Positions 7,708 through 16,262 of a stretch of 64,000 nt of DNA are shown in pieces. The notes under the pieces were generated by a model, which was not told the DNA's origin, searched no databases, and was given only the letters and a program-made list of their open reading frames with translations. Origin of the DNA: Alkalihalobacillus deserti (lineage in GTDB: Bacteria; Bacillota; Bacilli; Bacillales; Bacillaceae_D); contig NZ_JAJAFR010000003.1 of assembly GCF_020734105.1 (NCBI RefSeq), positions 124,001 to 188,000 on the forward strand, read 5' to 3'. A program made the position numbers and the translations under genes. Positions within the stretch are counted from its first letter, which is position 1. Every line of letters begins with the position of its first letter.

Positions 7708-8293
7708 TAAAATATGGGTTGCGATGCTCGTGATCGGCATTGGATTTGGGGCGGTAAATGGCAGAATGGAAGAAGTGAATCAAGCAATTTTTGCAGGGGC
7801 AAAAGATGCTGTAACTATTTGTTTCGGATTAATTAGTATACTTGTTTTTTGGTTAGGGCTAATGAGAATTGCACAGGAGGGCGGTCTTTTAAGTCTATTA
7901 GCTAAACTTATGCGGCCAATGGCAACTCGTATCTTTCCCGAGGTGCCAGCTAACCATCCTGCCATGGGCTATATTTTATCGAATATGACTGCGAACTTGT
8001 TTGGACTTGGAAATGCTGCGACTCCAATGGGGATAAAGGCGATGCAACAACTGAAAGACTTAAATGGAGGAAGTGATGCAGCTAGTCGATCGATGATTAC
8101 ATTACTAGCTATTAATACGGCAAGTATTACACTCATTCCAACAACGGTTATATCAATAAGGATGAGTTACGGTTCCGTTTCACCAACAGAAATTGTTGGA
8201 ACCACTCTTGTCGCAACCACTTGTTCGACATTAGGAGCATTACTGATTGATCGCTATTTTTATTTTAAACGTGTGAGGAAGGGGCGAGCTTAA
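7700..8293 (+). CDS. spmA: Spore maturation protein A
   Basis: 197-residue membrane protein of the nucleoside-recognition (Gate) family. Visible features are several hydrophobic helices and the conserved MGYILSNMTANLFGLGNAAT segment near residues 91-112, plus TLLAINTASITLIPTTVISI. SpmA and SpmB are jointly needed for full spore core dehydration in B. subtilis. The GTG start at 7700 lies inside the end of dacB behind GGGGTGAG, suggesting translational coupling; spmB starts at the base after its stop. Confidence 0.93.
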   Translation: MINKIWVAMLVIGIGFGAVNGRMEEVNQAIFAGAKDAVTICFGLISILVFWLGLMRIAQEGGLLSLLAKLMRPMATRIFPEVPANHPAMGYILSNMTANLFGLGNAATPMGIKAMQQLKDLNGGSDAASRSMITLLAINTASITLIPTTVISIRMSYGSVSPTEIVGTTLVATTCSTLGALLIDRYFYFKRVRKGRA

Positions 8294-8827
8294 ATGGGAT
8301 GGATCACAGTTATTTCAATATGGTTCATACCAGTTCTAATTGCTTTTGTTCTGATGTATGGTACGTATAAGCAAGTTCCAACCTATGAAACATTTGTGGA
8401 AGGGGCAAAAGAAGGATTTACAATGGCGATCTCGATTATTCCCTATCTCGTTGGCATGCTTGTAGCGATTTCGGTTTTCCGAGCGTCTGGCGCAATGGAT
8501 TTCATTATCGAATTAATGAAACCAGCATTGCAAGCGATTGGAGTTCCTTCTGAGATTGTACCATTAGCTATGATTCGACCTATTTCTGGAACAGGAGCTC
8601 TTGGGATGACTTCAGATTTAATCGCGACGCACGGACCTGACTCATTTATTGGGAGATTGGCTTCAACGATGCAAGGAAGTACGGATACAACGTTTTATGT
8701 TCTGACCGTTTATTTTGGAGCTGTTGGAATAAAGAAAATGGGGGATGCTTTAAAAGTTGGTTTATTAGCTGATGTTGTAGGAATTGTTGCTTCGATCATC
8801 ATTGTAAGCTATGTATTTGGTGTGTAG
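8294..8827 (+). CDS. spmB: Spore maturation protein B
   Basis: 177 residues with four to five membrane helices; Gate-domain motif RPISGTGALGMTSDLIATHG near residues 95-114 and MQGSTDTTFYVLTVYFG near 126. It is the partner of SpmA in spore dehydration and heat resistance. ATG 8294 follows the spmA stop immediately, with GAGGAAGGGGCG as ribosome site. A strong terminator closes the operon at 8875-8926. Confidence 0.93.
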   Translation: MGWITVISIWFIPVLIAFVLMYGTYKQVPTYETFVEGAKEGFTMAISIIPYLVGMLVAISVFRASGAMDFIIELMKPALQAIGVPSEIVPLAMIRPISGTGALGMTSDLIATHGPDSFIGRLASTMQGSTDTTFYVLTVYFGAVGIKKMGDALKVGLLADVVGIVASIIIVSYVFGV

Positions 8828-8874
8828 GAACGCAGATAAAATGTCTTTCTGCTGAATACCCTTAAAAGTGTTTT

Positions 8875-8926
8875 CGAGGCTATTGAAAAAGGGAAAGCCT
8901 ACTTTTTTCAATAGCCTCGTTTTTTT
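8875..8926 (+). terminator. Terminator of the dacB-spmAB operon
   Basis: CGAGGCTATTGAAAAAG (8875-8891) pairs with CTTTTTTCAATAGCCTCG (8902-8919), followed by seven T residues. Confidence 0.9.
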
Positions 8927-9076
8927 AATAGAATCTTTTTATCTTATCACATGTTAAAAATGTTTCAAATCAATTTTTTTAATTGATTTTTCAACAGTTG
9001 TCTGAAAAAATAAAGAGAGTTTACATTTATGATTACATATTTCAGCTGTTAATTTAGTCACTAGGAGGAGACAATT

Positions 9077-10492
9077 ATGAATAATTGGGATTTATTAATT
9101 GGTGGAAAATGGATTTCCTTAAAAGAGACCTTGGATGTTACAAATCCTGCTACCGGAGAAATAATTGGAAGCGTTCCTAGTGGAGGGAGATCTGAAGCCA
9201 AGCAAGCTGTTGATGCAGCTTATCAAGCATTTCCAAGCTGGCAAGCTAAAACAGCTCTTGAACGAAGTGAATTGCTTTTTAAATGGCATCAATTAATTAA
9301 AGATGAAGAAAATGAGATCGCCAAACTAATGACGTTAGAACAAGGTAAACCTTTAAAAGAAGCTCTTGGTGAAGTAAATTATGCAAACAGTTTTATTTCT
9401 TGGTATGCAGAAGAAGGAAAAAGAATTTACGGGGAAACCATTCCTGCAACGTTTGCCAATAAGAGAATTTTGGTTCAAAAGCAGGCTGTTGGTATTATTG
9501 CTGCGATCACACCATGGAATTTTCCTGCTGCCATGATCACACGCAAAATTGCACCTGCTTTAGCGGCAGGCTGTACGGCAGTTATTAAACCCGCTGAACA
9601 AACGCCTCTTACTGCGTTATATTTAGCTAAACTAGCCGTACAAGCTGGAATGCCCGACGGTGTTATTAATGTCGTGACTGGTAACCCTCAAGAGATTGGT
9701 TCAGCTTGGATGAGTGATGATCGCGTAAGAAAAATTACGTTCACAGGTTCAACTGAAGTTGGGAAACTTCTGATGAGACAAGCTGCTGATACAGTGAAAA
9801 AGATCTCATTAGAATTAGGCGGGCATGCACCGTTTATCGTTATGGATGATGCAGAACTTGATTTGGCAGTAGAAGGAGTGATTGCATCTAAGTTCCGGAA
9901 TGCTGGTCAAACATGTGTATGTGCAAATCGAATCTATGTTCATGAAGATGTGATTGATCCTTTTTTAGCTAAATTTATTGAAAAAGTAAGAGATCTTTCT
10001 GTAGGGGATGGATTAAAAGAAGGGGTTGATATCGGTCCACTTATAGATGAAGCTGCAATTACAAAAGTAAGAGAGCAAATTGAAGATGCAAAAGAAAAAG
10101 GAGCTTCTGTATTAGTTGGAGGGGGGTTAATTTCTGGTCTTTTCTATCAGCCAACTGTTTTAGCTGGAGTGACTGATGAAATGATTTGTATGAACGAAGA
10201 AACGTTTGGACCAATTGCGCCTATAACGACTTTCAATTCTATTGATGAAGTAATAAAGCGTGCTAATGACTCAAGATTTGGTTTAGCTGCTTACTTATTT
10301 ACACAAAACCTATCCAATGCTATTAAAATGAGTGAAGCTTTAGAGTATGGGATTGTTGGTGTCAATGATGGTCTTCCGGCTGTTGCTCAAGCTCCGTTTG
10401 GTGGCTTTAAAGAAAGCGGTTTAGGTCGAGAGGGTGGCCATCACGGTATTGAAGAATTTTTAGAAACGAAGTATATTTCATTGGGAATTTAA
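9077..10492 (+). CDS. gabD: NAD(P)-dependent succinate-semialdehyde dehydrogenase-type aldehyde dehydrogenase
   Basis: 471 residues of the ALDH superfamily. The cofactor/active-site asparagine lies in TPWNFPAAMITRK (near residue 145), the Rossmann GSTEVG near 221, the general-base Glu in ELGGHAPFIV near 246 and the nucleophile in NAGQTCVCANR near 280; this double-Cys form is typical of GabD-type SSADH. The predicted reaction oxidises succinate semialdehyde to succinate, but substrate range within ALDHs is hard to call. Excellent AGGAGGAG site before ATG 9077. It is a monocistronic unit with its own terminator, placed between spmB and rluB, which are closer together in B. subtilis, so it is probably a lineage-specific insertion. 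Confidence 0.85.
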   Translation: MNNWDLLIGGKWISLKETLDVTNPATGEIIGSVPSGGRSEAKQAVDAAYQAFPSWQAKTALERSELLFKWHQLIKDEENEIAKLMTLEQGKPLKEALGEVNYANSFISWYAEEGKRIYGETIPATFANKRILVQKQAVGIIAAITPWNFPAAMITRKIAPALAAGCTAVIKPAEQTPLTALYLAKLAVQAGMPDGVINVVTGNPQEIGSAWMSDDRVRKITFTGSTEVGKLLMRQAADTVKKISLELGGHAPFIVMDDAELDLAVEGVIASKFRNAGQTCVCANRIYVHEDVIDPFLAKFIEKVRDLSVGDGLKEGVDIGPLIDEAAITKVREQIEDAKEKGASVLVGGGLISGLFYQPTVLAGVTDEMICMNEETFGPIAPITTFNSIDEVIKRANDSRFGLAAYLFTQNLSNAIKMSEALEYGIVGVNDGLPAVAQAPFGGFKESGLGREGGHHGIEEFLETKYISLGI

Positions 10493-10555
10493 TCTAATAA
10501 GTTACTAGTGGGTTTTGTTTTTGCACGAGGTAATTTTTTCAAATAACATGTTTAA

Positions 10556-10590
10556 AGACCAAATCGTATTAGATTTGGTCTCTTTATTGT
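10556..10590 (+). terminator. Terminator of the aldehyde dehydrogenase gene
   Basis: AGACCAAATC (10556-10565) and GATTTGGTCT (10572-10581) form a perfect 10-bp stem with a six-base loop, followed by CTTTATTGTTTG. Confidence 0.85.
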
Positions 10591-11049
10591 TTGTTCCTCA
10601 CTGTTTGTTGAGTCAATTTAGCTTAATAGTAGCTATAAGAAGTGAAAATCTAATAAATACGATGAGTAATTTGTTTGAGCGGACACTGGTTCCGCTATAC
10701 CGTTAACTAACAGTCTATTTCTTATCATTATGAGAATAACGTATCCATTCAATCAAACCATAAAACAAGAAGATTTTTAGGAAATAGCGGATCTGTTGTC
10801 CGCTAATAAGATCTGACTAAAATATAAGTCTGTGTTTTCGTTATTTAACCCGTTTTTATTGCCTTTTTTCGAACAGCTCTCGTTTTGTTTTGATTTGTTG
10901 AGTTTTGTTAAGCTCACTTATTTGTCATTACATAAGAAGAATTAACAAATTATTCTAATAAAAGTTTTTTACGTCAATCATGTGACGGAGGCTTCTTAAG
11001 CTTGAGAATTCATTTTTGAAAGAGTATGATGGGACATGAGGTGAAAGAA
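10591..11049. other. Intergenic region between gabD and rluB
   Basis: About 460 bases without a gene. It contains two AGCGGA palindromes (see repeat entry) and the rluB leader. No tRNA or riboswitch was recognised. Confidence 0.5.
10678..10805. repeat. Pair of AGCGGA/TCCGCT palindromic elements
   Basis: Two short inverted repeats share the same arm: AGCGGA (10678-10683) with TCCGCT (10691-10696), and TAGCGGA (10785-10791) with TCCGCTA (10799-10805). Each has a seven-base loop containing CTG or CTGTTG. The recurrence within 110 bases suggests a dispersed intergenic element rather than two terminators; no T-run follows either. Confidence 0.45.
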
Positions 11050-11778
11050 ATGGAACGGTTACAGAAAGTCATTGCCCAAGCTGGAATAACATCACGGCGT
11101 AAGGCAGAACAACTTATTATTGAAGGAAAAGTAAAAGTAAATGGACAAGTAGTGCGTGAACTTGGAGTCAAAGTTACACCAAATAAGGACGAAATTGAAG
11201 TTGAAGGTGTCCCTATCGACCGAGAAGAACCTGTTTATTATTTACTCTACAAACCAAGTGGAGTTATTTCAAGTGTGAGTGACGATAAAGGCAGAACGGT
11301 TGTTACCGATTTTCTTGAAATTGAACAACGAGTCTTTCCTGTTGGTCGATTAGATTATGATACGTCTGGGTTGATTTTGCTAACAAATGATGGGGAATTT
11401 GCCAATAAGCTTATGCATCCTAAATTTAAAATTGAAAAAGTTTATGTTGCGAAAGTGAAAGGAATTCCTTCAAGAGAAGCGTTGAAAAAACTTCAAAATG
11501 GAATCATGCTCGAAGATGGAAAGACCGCGCCAGCAAAAGTGAAAATGATCTCGATGGATAAGAAAAAGCAGACAGCGATCATTCAACTAACGATTCATGA
11601 AGGTAGAAACCGACAAGTAAGAAGAATGTTTGATGCGATAAATCATACCGTTTTAAAACTAAAACGGGAGCAGTATAGTTTCCTTAATTTACGTGGTTTA
11701 AATCCTGGAGATGCGAGAACTCTTAAGCCAATTGAAGTCAAACACTTGCGTGAGTTAGCTGTCACGAAACCGTCATAA
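11050..11778 (+). CDS. rluB: 23S rRNA pseudouridine synthase, RluB family
   Basis: 242 residues. An S4 RNA-binding domain (about 3-60: RLQKVIAQAGITSRRKAEQL) precedes an RsuA/RluB/E/F catalytic domain with the active-site Asp in PVGRLDYDTSGLILLTNDG and the later GRNRQVRRMF motif. It is expected to isomerise a uridine in 23S rRNA. ATG 11050 is chosen over ATGs at 11026 and 11029 because GAGGTG lies six bases before it and the protein then begins directly with the S4 domain. It precedes the res operon, as in B. subtilis (where it was called ypuL). Confidence 0.93.
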   Translation: MERLQKVIAQAGITSRRKAEQLIIEGKVKVNGQVVRELGVKVTPNKDEIEVEGVPIDREEPVYYLLYKPSGVISSVSDDKGRTVVTDFLEIEQRVFPVGRLDYDTSGLILLTNDGEFANKLMHPKFKIEKVYVAKVKGIPSREALKKLQNGIMLEDGKTAPAKVKMISMDKKKQTAIIQLTIHEGRNRQVRRMFDAINHTVLKLKREQYSFLNLRGLNPGDARTLKPIEVKHLRELAVTKPS

Positions 11779-11861
11779 AGCAATCTTATTTTGTGATGTT
11801 TCTAACGTTATAATAGAGAAAATTGTTATAGAATCATTGGTTTAAATAGGGGGGGAGTCTG

Positions 11862-12389
11862 TTGAAACAAAAGCGCCTTATTATGCGATCAAGCATTTTG
11901 GCTGTTATTGCAATTGCTCTTGCCTATACGTTTTACTCGAACTTTATGGCTGATCGAAGTGTCGCCAAAGTTGGTGCAGAATCAGTCAACTTTGTACTTA
12001 ATGATTTAAAAGGGGAACGTATTGAGCTTGAAGGGCTAAAAGGTAAGGGAGTATTTCTAAATTTCTGGGGTACTTATTGTCCGCCATGCGTAAAAGAAAT
12101 GCCCGTTATGGAAGAGTTATACACAGAATATAAACAAAAGGGTGTAGAAATCATTGCAGTCAACGCAGCTGAACCAGGACTGACTGTAGAACGTTTTGCT
12201 GAGCGTTACGGGCTTACTTTTCCGATTGCGATTGATAAAGGAAGAAACGTGATTGATGCATATGGAATTTCACCTTTACCGACGACAATATTAATTGATG
12301 AATATGGGACAATTGTTCGTGTTCATCAAGGTGGAATGACAGAGCAAATGGTGCGAGACTTCATGGAAGAGATTAAACCCGGAACATAA
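11862..12389 (+). CDS. resA: Thiol-disulfide oxidoreductase ResA
   Basis: Membrane-anchored, outward-facing thioredoxin-fold protein that reduces the haem-binding cysteines of apocytochrome c. An N-terminal anchor (about 9-28) precedes a thioredoxin-like domain with active-site C73-PPC76 in FWGTYCPPCVKEMP and the cis-proline region SPLPTTILID. The B. subtilis protein, as I recall it, has CEPC, so the Glu between the cysteines is replaced by Pro here. 175 residues, normal length. TTG start behind GGGGGGAG. First gene of resABC. Confidence 0.93.
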   Translation: MKQKRLIMRSSILAVIAIALAYTFYSNFMADRSVAKVGAESVNFVLNDLKGERIELEGLKGKGVFLNFWGTYCPPCVKEMPVMEELYTEYKQKGVEIIAVNAAEPGLTVERFAERYGLTFPIAIDKGRNVIDAYGISPLPTTILIDEYGTIVRVHQGGMTEQMVRDFMEEIKPGT

Positions 12390-12403
12390 TTGAGGTGTGG
12401 GGA

Positions 12404-14044
12404 ATGAACAAAATAACATGTGAATGTAAGCATGAAAATCCACAAGGAACTATTGTCTGTGAGTCCTGCGGAAAACCGCTCGATGATCAAGACAATCAGC
12501 AACAACTTCTTGATATGAAATATGAAGGGGTTGCTCGTCGTTCACAAACATACACAACAACATTCGTTGATAAAATATGGATGTTCTTTTCTTCGGTAAA
12601 GGTTGGTATTTGGATTATTGTACTGACTTTATTATTATCAGCAGTTGGTACGATTTACCCTCAGGAAATGTATATTCCACCAACTGTGGATCCCGCGCAA
12701 TACTATGCCGATGAGTATGGGATTACTGGGCAATTATACTATCAATTAGGCTTTCATAATTTATATGGTTCTTGGTGGTATATGCTTTTAATTGCATCAC
12801 TTGGCATTTCCCTTTTTATTGCGAGTTGGGACCGGGTATTTCCATTATATCGCGCTTTAAAAACACAGCGTGTTACACGTCATGCCAATTTTTTAAAGAG
12901 ACAGCGTTTATTTGGAAGGTCAAAGGTGGAAGATACTGATCAATCTTTTGAAATGGCTAAAAGAAAGTTAAAAGCAAAGAAGTATACTATTACCGAAGAA
13001 AATGGTAACTTAGTTGCGGAAAAGGGTCGTTTTGCACGTTGGGGACCTTATATTAACCATATTGGTTTAATTATCTTTTTAATTGGTTGTATGCTCCGCT
13101 ATTTTCCTGGCATGTATATTGATGAGAATGTATGGGTTCGAGAAGGGGAAACGATGGTTATCCCTGGTACAAGCGGACAATATCATATCGGGAACGAGGA
13201 ATTTTTCGTTGAACTATATGATGAAGATGATGAAATTTTTGGTGAAGCGATGCAACGTGCTGGTGGACAAATTGTTAAAACCTATCAAACTGATGCGGTC
13301 TTATACAAAAGCGAGGACACTGGAGTAGTTGGTGAAGGTGAACTAGTGGAAGTAGATCGTCATAAAATCCGTGTAAATGATCCGTTTAAATTTGATGGAT
13401 ATGCTCTTTATCAGGTAGATTATAAACTTCATGAATTGAACACAATGAGTTTTACTCTTGAAAATAAAGCAACAGGTGAAACAACAGGACGAATCGACAT
13501 TGATCTCTATAATCCGGATCGCTTCTATGACTTAGGAGATGGTTACAGAATTGAAATAAGAGAATATTTTCCTGATTATGTCTTAAACAGTTCTAATGTC
13601 CCGTCAACTCGTTCGCAAATTCCGGACAACCCGGTTTTTATTTTTGATATGTATACTCCACAAACACCTGAAGGAGAAGTCAGTTTTGTTGGGATTCGAA
13701 CAAATCTAGAACCGATGGGTGAAAATGATTATAAGATGACGTTTATAGATGTAGAAACGAAACATGTAACCGGACTGACAGTAAGAAGAGATTATACTCT
13801 TTCTTTCTTAATTGTTGGGGGAATCATTTTCATGATGGGTTTAGTACAAGGTTCATATTGGTCTCATCGTCGTATATGGTTACAACGTATCAATGGTGAA
13901 GTCTGGATTGCTGGTCATACCAATAAAAATTATCTTGCTTTGCGTAAGGATATTGATTATGCGATTGCTGAGACAGACATGTCATCGCCTATTGATCAGG
14001 TTGAGGCTGAAGAGTCAAAGCAAGAAGAATTGAAAAAAAGTTGA
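12404..14044 (+). CDS. resB: Cytochrome c biogenesis protein ResB (Ccs1)
   Basis: 546 residues. It starts with a small zinc-ribbon-like segment (CECKHENPQGTIVCESCGKP), followed by two membrane helices near 58-80 and 115-135, a basic loop, a third helix near 208, a large extracytoplasmic domain with many acidic and aromatic residues, and a last helix near 470. With ResC it forms the system II haem delivery and ligation complex. ATG 12404 is preferred to the GTG at 12395 because GAGGTGTGGGGA supplies the ribosome site. It follows resA by 14 bases. Confidence 0.93.
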   Translation: MNKITCECKHENPQGTIVCESCGKPLDDQDNQQQLLDMKYEGVARRSQTYTTTFVDKIWMFFSSVKVGIWIIVLTLLLSAVGTIYPQEMYIPPTVDPAQYYADEYGITGQLYYQLGFHNLYGSWWYMLLIASLGISLFIASWDRVFPLYRALKTQRVTRHANFLKRQRLFGRSKVEDTDQSFEMAKRKLKAKKYTITEENGNLVAEKGRFARWGPYINHIGLIIFLIGCMLRYFPGMYIDENVWVREGETMVIPGTSGQYHIGNEEFFVELYDEDDEIFGEAMQRAGGQIVKTYQTDAVLYKSEDTGVVGEGELVEVDRHKIRVNDPFKFDGYALYQVDYKLHELNTMSFTLENKATGETTGRIDIDLYNPDRFYDLGDGYRIEIREYFPDYVLNSSNVPSTRSQIPDNPVFIFDMYTPQTPEGEVSFVGIRTNLEPMGENDYKMTFIDVETKHVTGLTVRRDYTLSFLIVGGIIFMMGLVQGSYWSHRRIWLQRINGEVWIAGHTNKNYLALRKDIDYAIAETDMSSPIDQVEAEESKQEELKKS

Positions 14045-14106
14045 AGGTTAATATGAGGGTATAGGGAATCTGAGCATTCTCGTACCTTTTGTCAGGAGGT
14101 TTTGTC

Positions 14107-15294
14107 ATGGGAGCAATTAGTGGAAATTTGCTATTTATTGCTTTTTTCCTCTACCTTGGTGCGACAATTACTTTTACTGTATCGATAACAGGAAAGAAAT
14201 GGCGTAACAAACAAGGGGAAATAAACGGAAATCGTTGGGGATTAATTGGTTATATTTTATCGATTCTAGGATCGGCATTTTCAATTGGATATTTCATCAC
14301 TCGCTGGGCTTATTCAGGACATGCCCCTGTAAGTAATATGTTTGAATATATGACATTCCTTGGGATAGCGATTGGTATTGCTTTTGTTATTATTTATGCT
14401 ATTTATCGTTCTAATTATCTTGGCTTGTTTACAATGCCTATTGTCATGCTGATTATTGCATATGCTTCTATGTTTCCGGGTGAAGTAGCACCATTAATTC
14501 CAGCATTACAAAGTAATTGGTTGAAAATTCACGTTATTACGACAGCGCTTGGACAAGGAATTCTATCGATTGGATTTGTAGCTGGTTTAATTTATTTAAT
14601 TAGAACCCTTGACTTCACTAAATCGAATAAACAAACAGCTGCACTTGAACTTATCATGTATTCGATAATAAGTTTAGTGGGTTTCATATTAGTGGGCTCG
14701 ATCTTTAATGCAATGAATTATGAGGCAACATTTGCTTATGTGAATGAAAATGATGTTGATGCTGAAATGATCTACAATCTTCCAGCTTTAGTAGGTCCAA
14801 ATGAAGGTCAGCTGTTAACTGAAGGAAAGATGGAACCATTATTTGATGCACCGGCGATCATTTTAGCCAATGATCTTAATACGGTTATTTGGTCATTACT
14901 CTCTGGGATAGTAATTTATTGGCTATTACGCCTAGTATTGCGAAAAAGAATCGGGGGAGCTATTCAACCGATCGTAAAAGGTGTTAGTCCACAAGCAATT
15001 GATGAAGTAAGTTATCGTGCGATTGCGATTGGGTTCCCCGTTTTTGCACTTGGAGGTCTTGTTTTTGCAATGATTTGGGCGCAGATTGCATGGACGCGGT
15101 TCTGGGGCTGGGACCCTAAAGAGGTTTGGGCACTTGTTACATTTTTGTTCTATGCTGCTTATTTACATTTACGTTTGTCAAAAGGTTGGCATGGTGAAAA
15201 ATCAGCGTGGTTATGTGTGATAGGTTTTGCCATAATTATGTTTAACTTAGTGTTTGTAAACCTTGTTATTGCAGGTCTTCACTCGTACGCTTGA
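14107..15294 (+). CDS. resC: Cytochrome c synthase subunit ResC (CcsA)
   Basis: 395-residue polytopic protein of the haem-handling CcsA/CcmC family. The WWD-type signature appears as [20 protein letters not shown] near residue 328, with flanking histidines ([30 protein letters not shown]) that could ligate haem. It works with ResB in covalent haem attachment. ATG 14107 follows AGGAGG by eight bases. A terminator directly after the stop separates it from resDE, so resD has its own promoter here in addition to any readthrough. Confidence 0.94.
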   Translation: MGAISGNLLFIAFFLYLGATITFTVSITGKKWRNKQGEINGNRWGLIGYILSILGSAFSIGYFITRWAYSGHAPVSNMFEYMTFLGIAIGIAFVIIYAIYRSNYLGLFTMPIVMLIIAYASMFPGEVAPLIPALQSNWLKIHVITTALGQGILSIGFVAGLIYLIRTLDFTKSNKQTAALELIMYSIISLVGFILVGSIFNAMNYEATFAYVNENDVDAEMIYNLPALVGPNEGQLLTEGKMEPLFDAPAIILANDLNTVIWSLLSGIVIYWLLRLVLRKRIGGAIQPIVKGVSPQAIDEVSYRAIAIGFPVFALGGLVFAMIWAQIAWTRFWGWDPKEVWALVTFLFYAAYLHLRLSKGWHGEKSAWLCVIGFAIIMFNLVFVNLVIAGLHSYA

Positions 15295-15301
15295 TGATAC
15301 G

Positions 15302-15329
15302 AACCCTCGCTTGGTGGCGAGGGTTTTTT
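15302..15329 (+). terminator. Terminator after resABC
   Basis: AACCCTCGC (15302-15310) pairs with GCGAGGGTT (15317-15325) around TTGGTG, and the T-run extends to 15329. It is ten bases after the resC stop. Confidence 0.9.
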
Positions 15330-15546
15330 CAAGGATAAAGGGGTATAGTTTCATTATGCAGTTGTTAAGGTGATTTTGTGAGTACTGCAGGTTAAGGAAA
15401 TAGACGATTTCAACTTTATTACTAATTCCAATACTAGCTAAGATATATAAGATAAGCAAGGAAGGATATTGGTGGTAGCTATGTTTTTCTTACAACTCTT
15501 TCGTGTTAGACTACATATAGAAGATTTGAATTAGGAGGAAGAAAAG

Positions 15547-16260
15547 ATGGAAAAAGAAGCGCGTATTTTAGTAGTGGATGATGAAGACCGAATTCGTAGA
15601 CTTTTAAAAATGTATTTAGAACGTGAGAACTATGAAGTGGAAGAAGCGGAAAATGGTGAACAAGCCTTGGAAATGGCTTTAACTGACGAATATGATGTTA
15701 TTTTACTTGATATTATGATGCCTGGAATGGATGGAATCGAAGTATGTCAAGAGCTTCGTAAGACGAAGGCTACTCCTGTAATGATGCTGACAGCAAAAGG
15801 AGAAGAGGCGAACCGGGTTCAAGGTTTTGAGGTAGGGACAGACGATTACATTGTAAAGCCATTTAGTCCTAGAGAAGTTATTCTACGAGTAAAAGCGTTA
15901 CTCAGACGTTCTTCATCTACTAAATTTTTGCACACGGATACACAAGCGAAGGACGTTCTTGTTTTTCAGCATTTAATGATTGATAACGATGCACATAGGG
16001 TTACCGTTTCTGATCAAGAAATTAGTTTAACGCCTAAAGAGTATGAGTTACTTCATTATTTAGCACAATCTCCAGACAAAGTATTCTCTCGTGAACAACT
16101 GTTAAAAGATGTTTGGAACTATGATTTTTTCGGGGATTTAAGAACGGTAGATACTCATATTAAGCGACTCCGTGAAAAGTTGAATAAGATTTCACCGGAA
16201 GCGGCATCGATGATTTCTACGGTTTGGGGAATTGGTTATAAATTTGAGGCAGTGAAGTAA
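15547..16260 (+). CDS. resD: Response regulator ResD
   Basis: 237-residue OmpR/PhoB-type regulator. The receiver domain has acidic pocket D11-D12, phosphoacceptor Asp about 55 in VILLDIMMPGMDG and the conserved Lys in YIVKPFSP; the C-terminal winged helix ends with TVDTHIKRLREKL and VWGIGYKFE. In B. subtilis ResD activates genes for aerobic and anaerobic respiration. TAGGAGG stands before ATG 15547. It is followed two bases later by resE. Assigned as ResD because of its position directly after resC. Confidence 0.94.
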   Translation: MEKEARILVVDDEDRIRRLLKMYLERENYEVEEAENGEQALEMALTDEYDVILLDIMMPGMDGIEVCQELRKTKATPVMMLTAKGEEANRVQGFEVGTDDYIVKPFSPREVILRVKALLRRSSSTKFLHTDTQAKDVLVFQHLMIDNDAHRVTVSDQEISLTPKEYELLHYLAQSPDKVFSREQLLKDVWNYDFFGDLRTVDTHIKRLREKLNKISPEAASMISTVWGIGYKFEAVK

Positions 16261-16262
16261 TA

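Noticed and set aside
10515..10706. 63-codon plus-strand frame after the aldehyde dehydrogenase gene
   Set aside because: It runs through the terminator hairpin and one AGCGGA palindrome, has no ribosome site and an unlikely composition.
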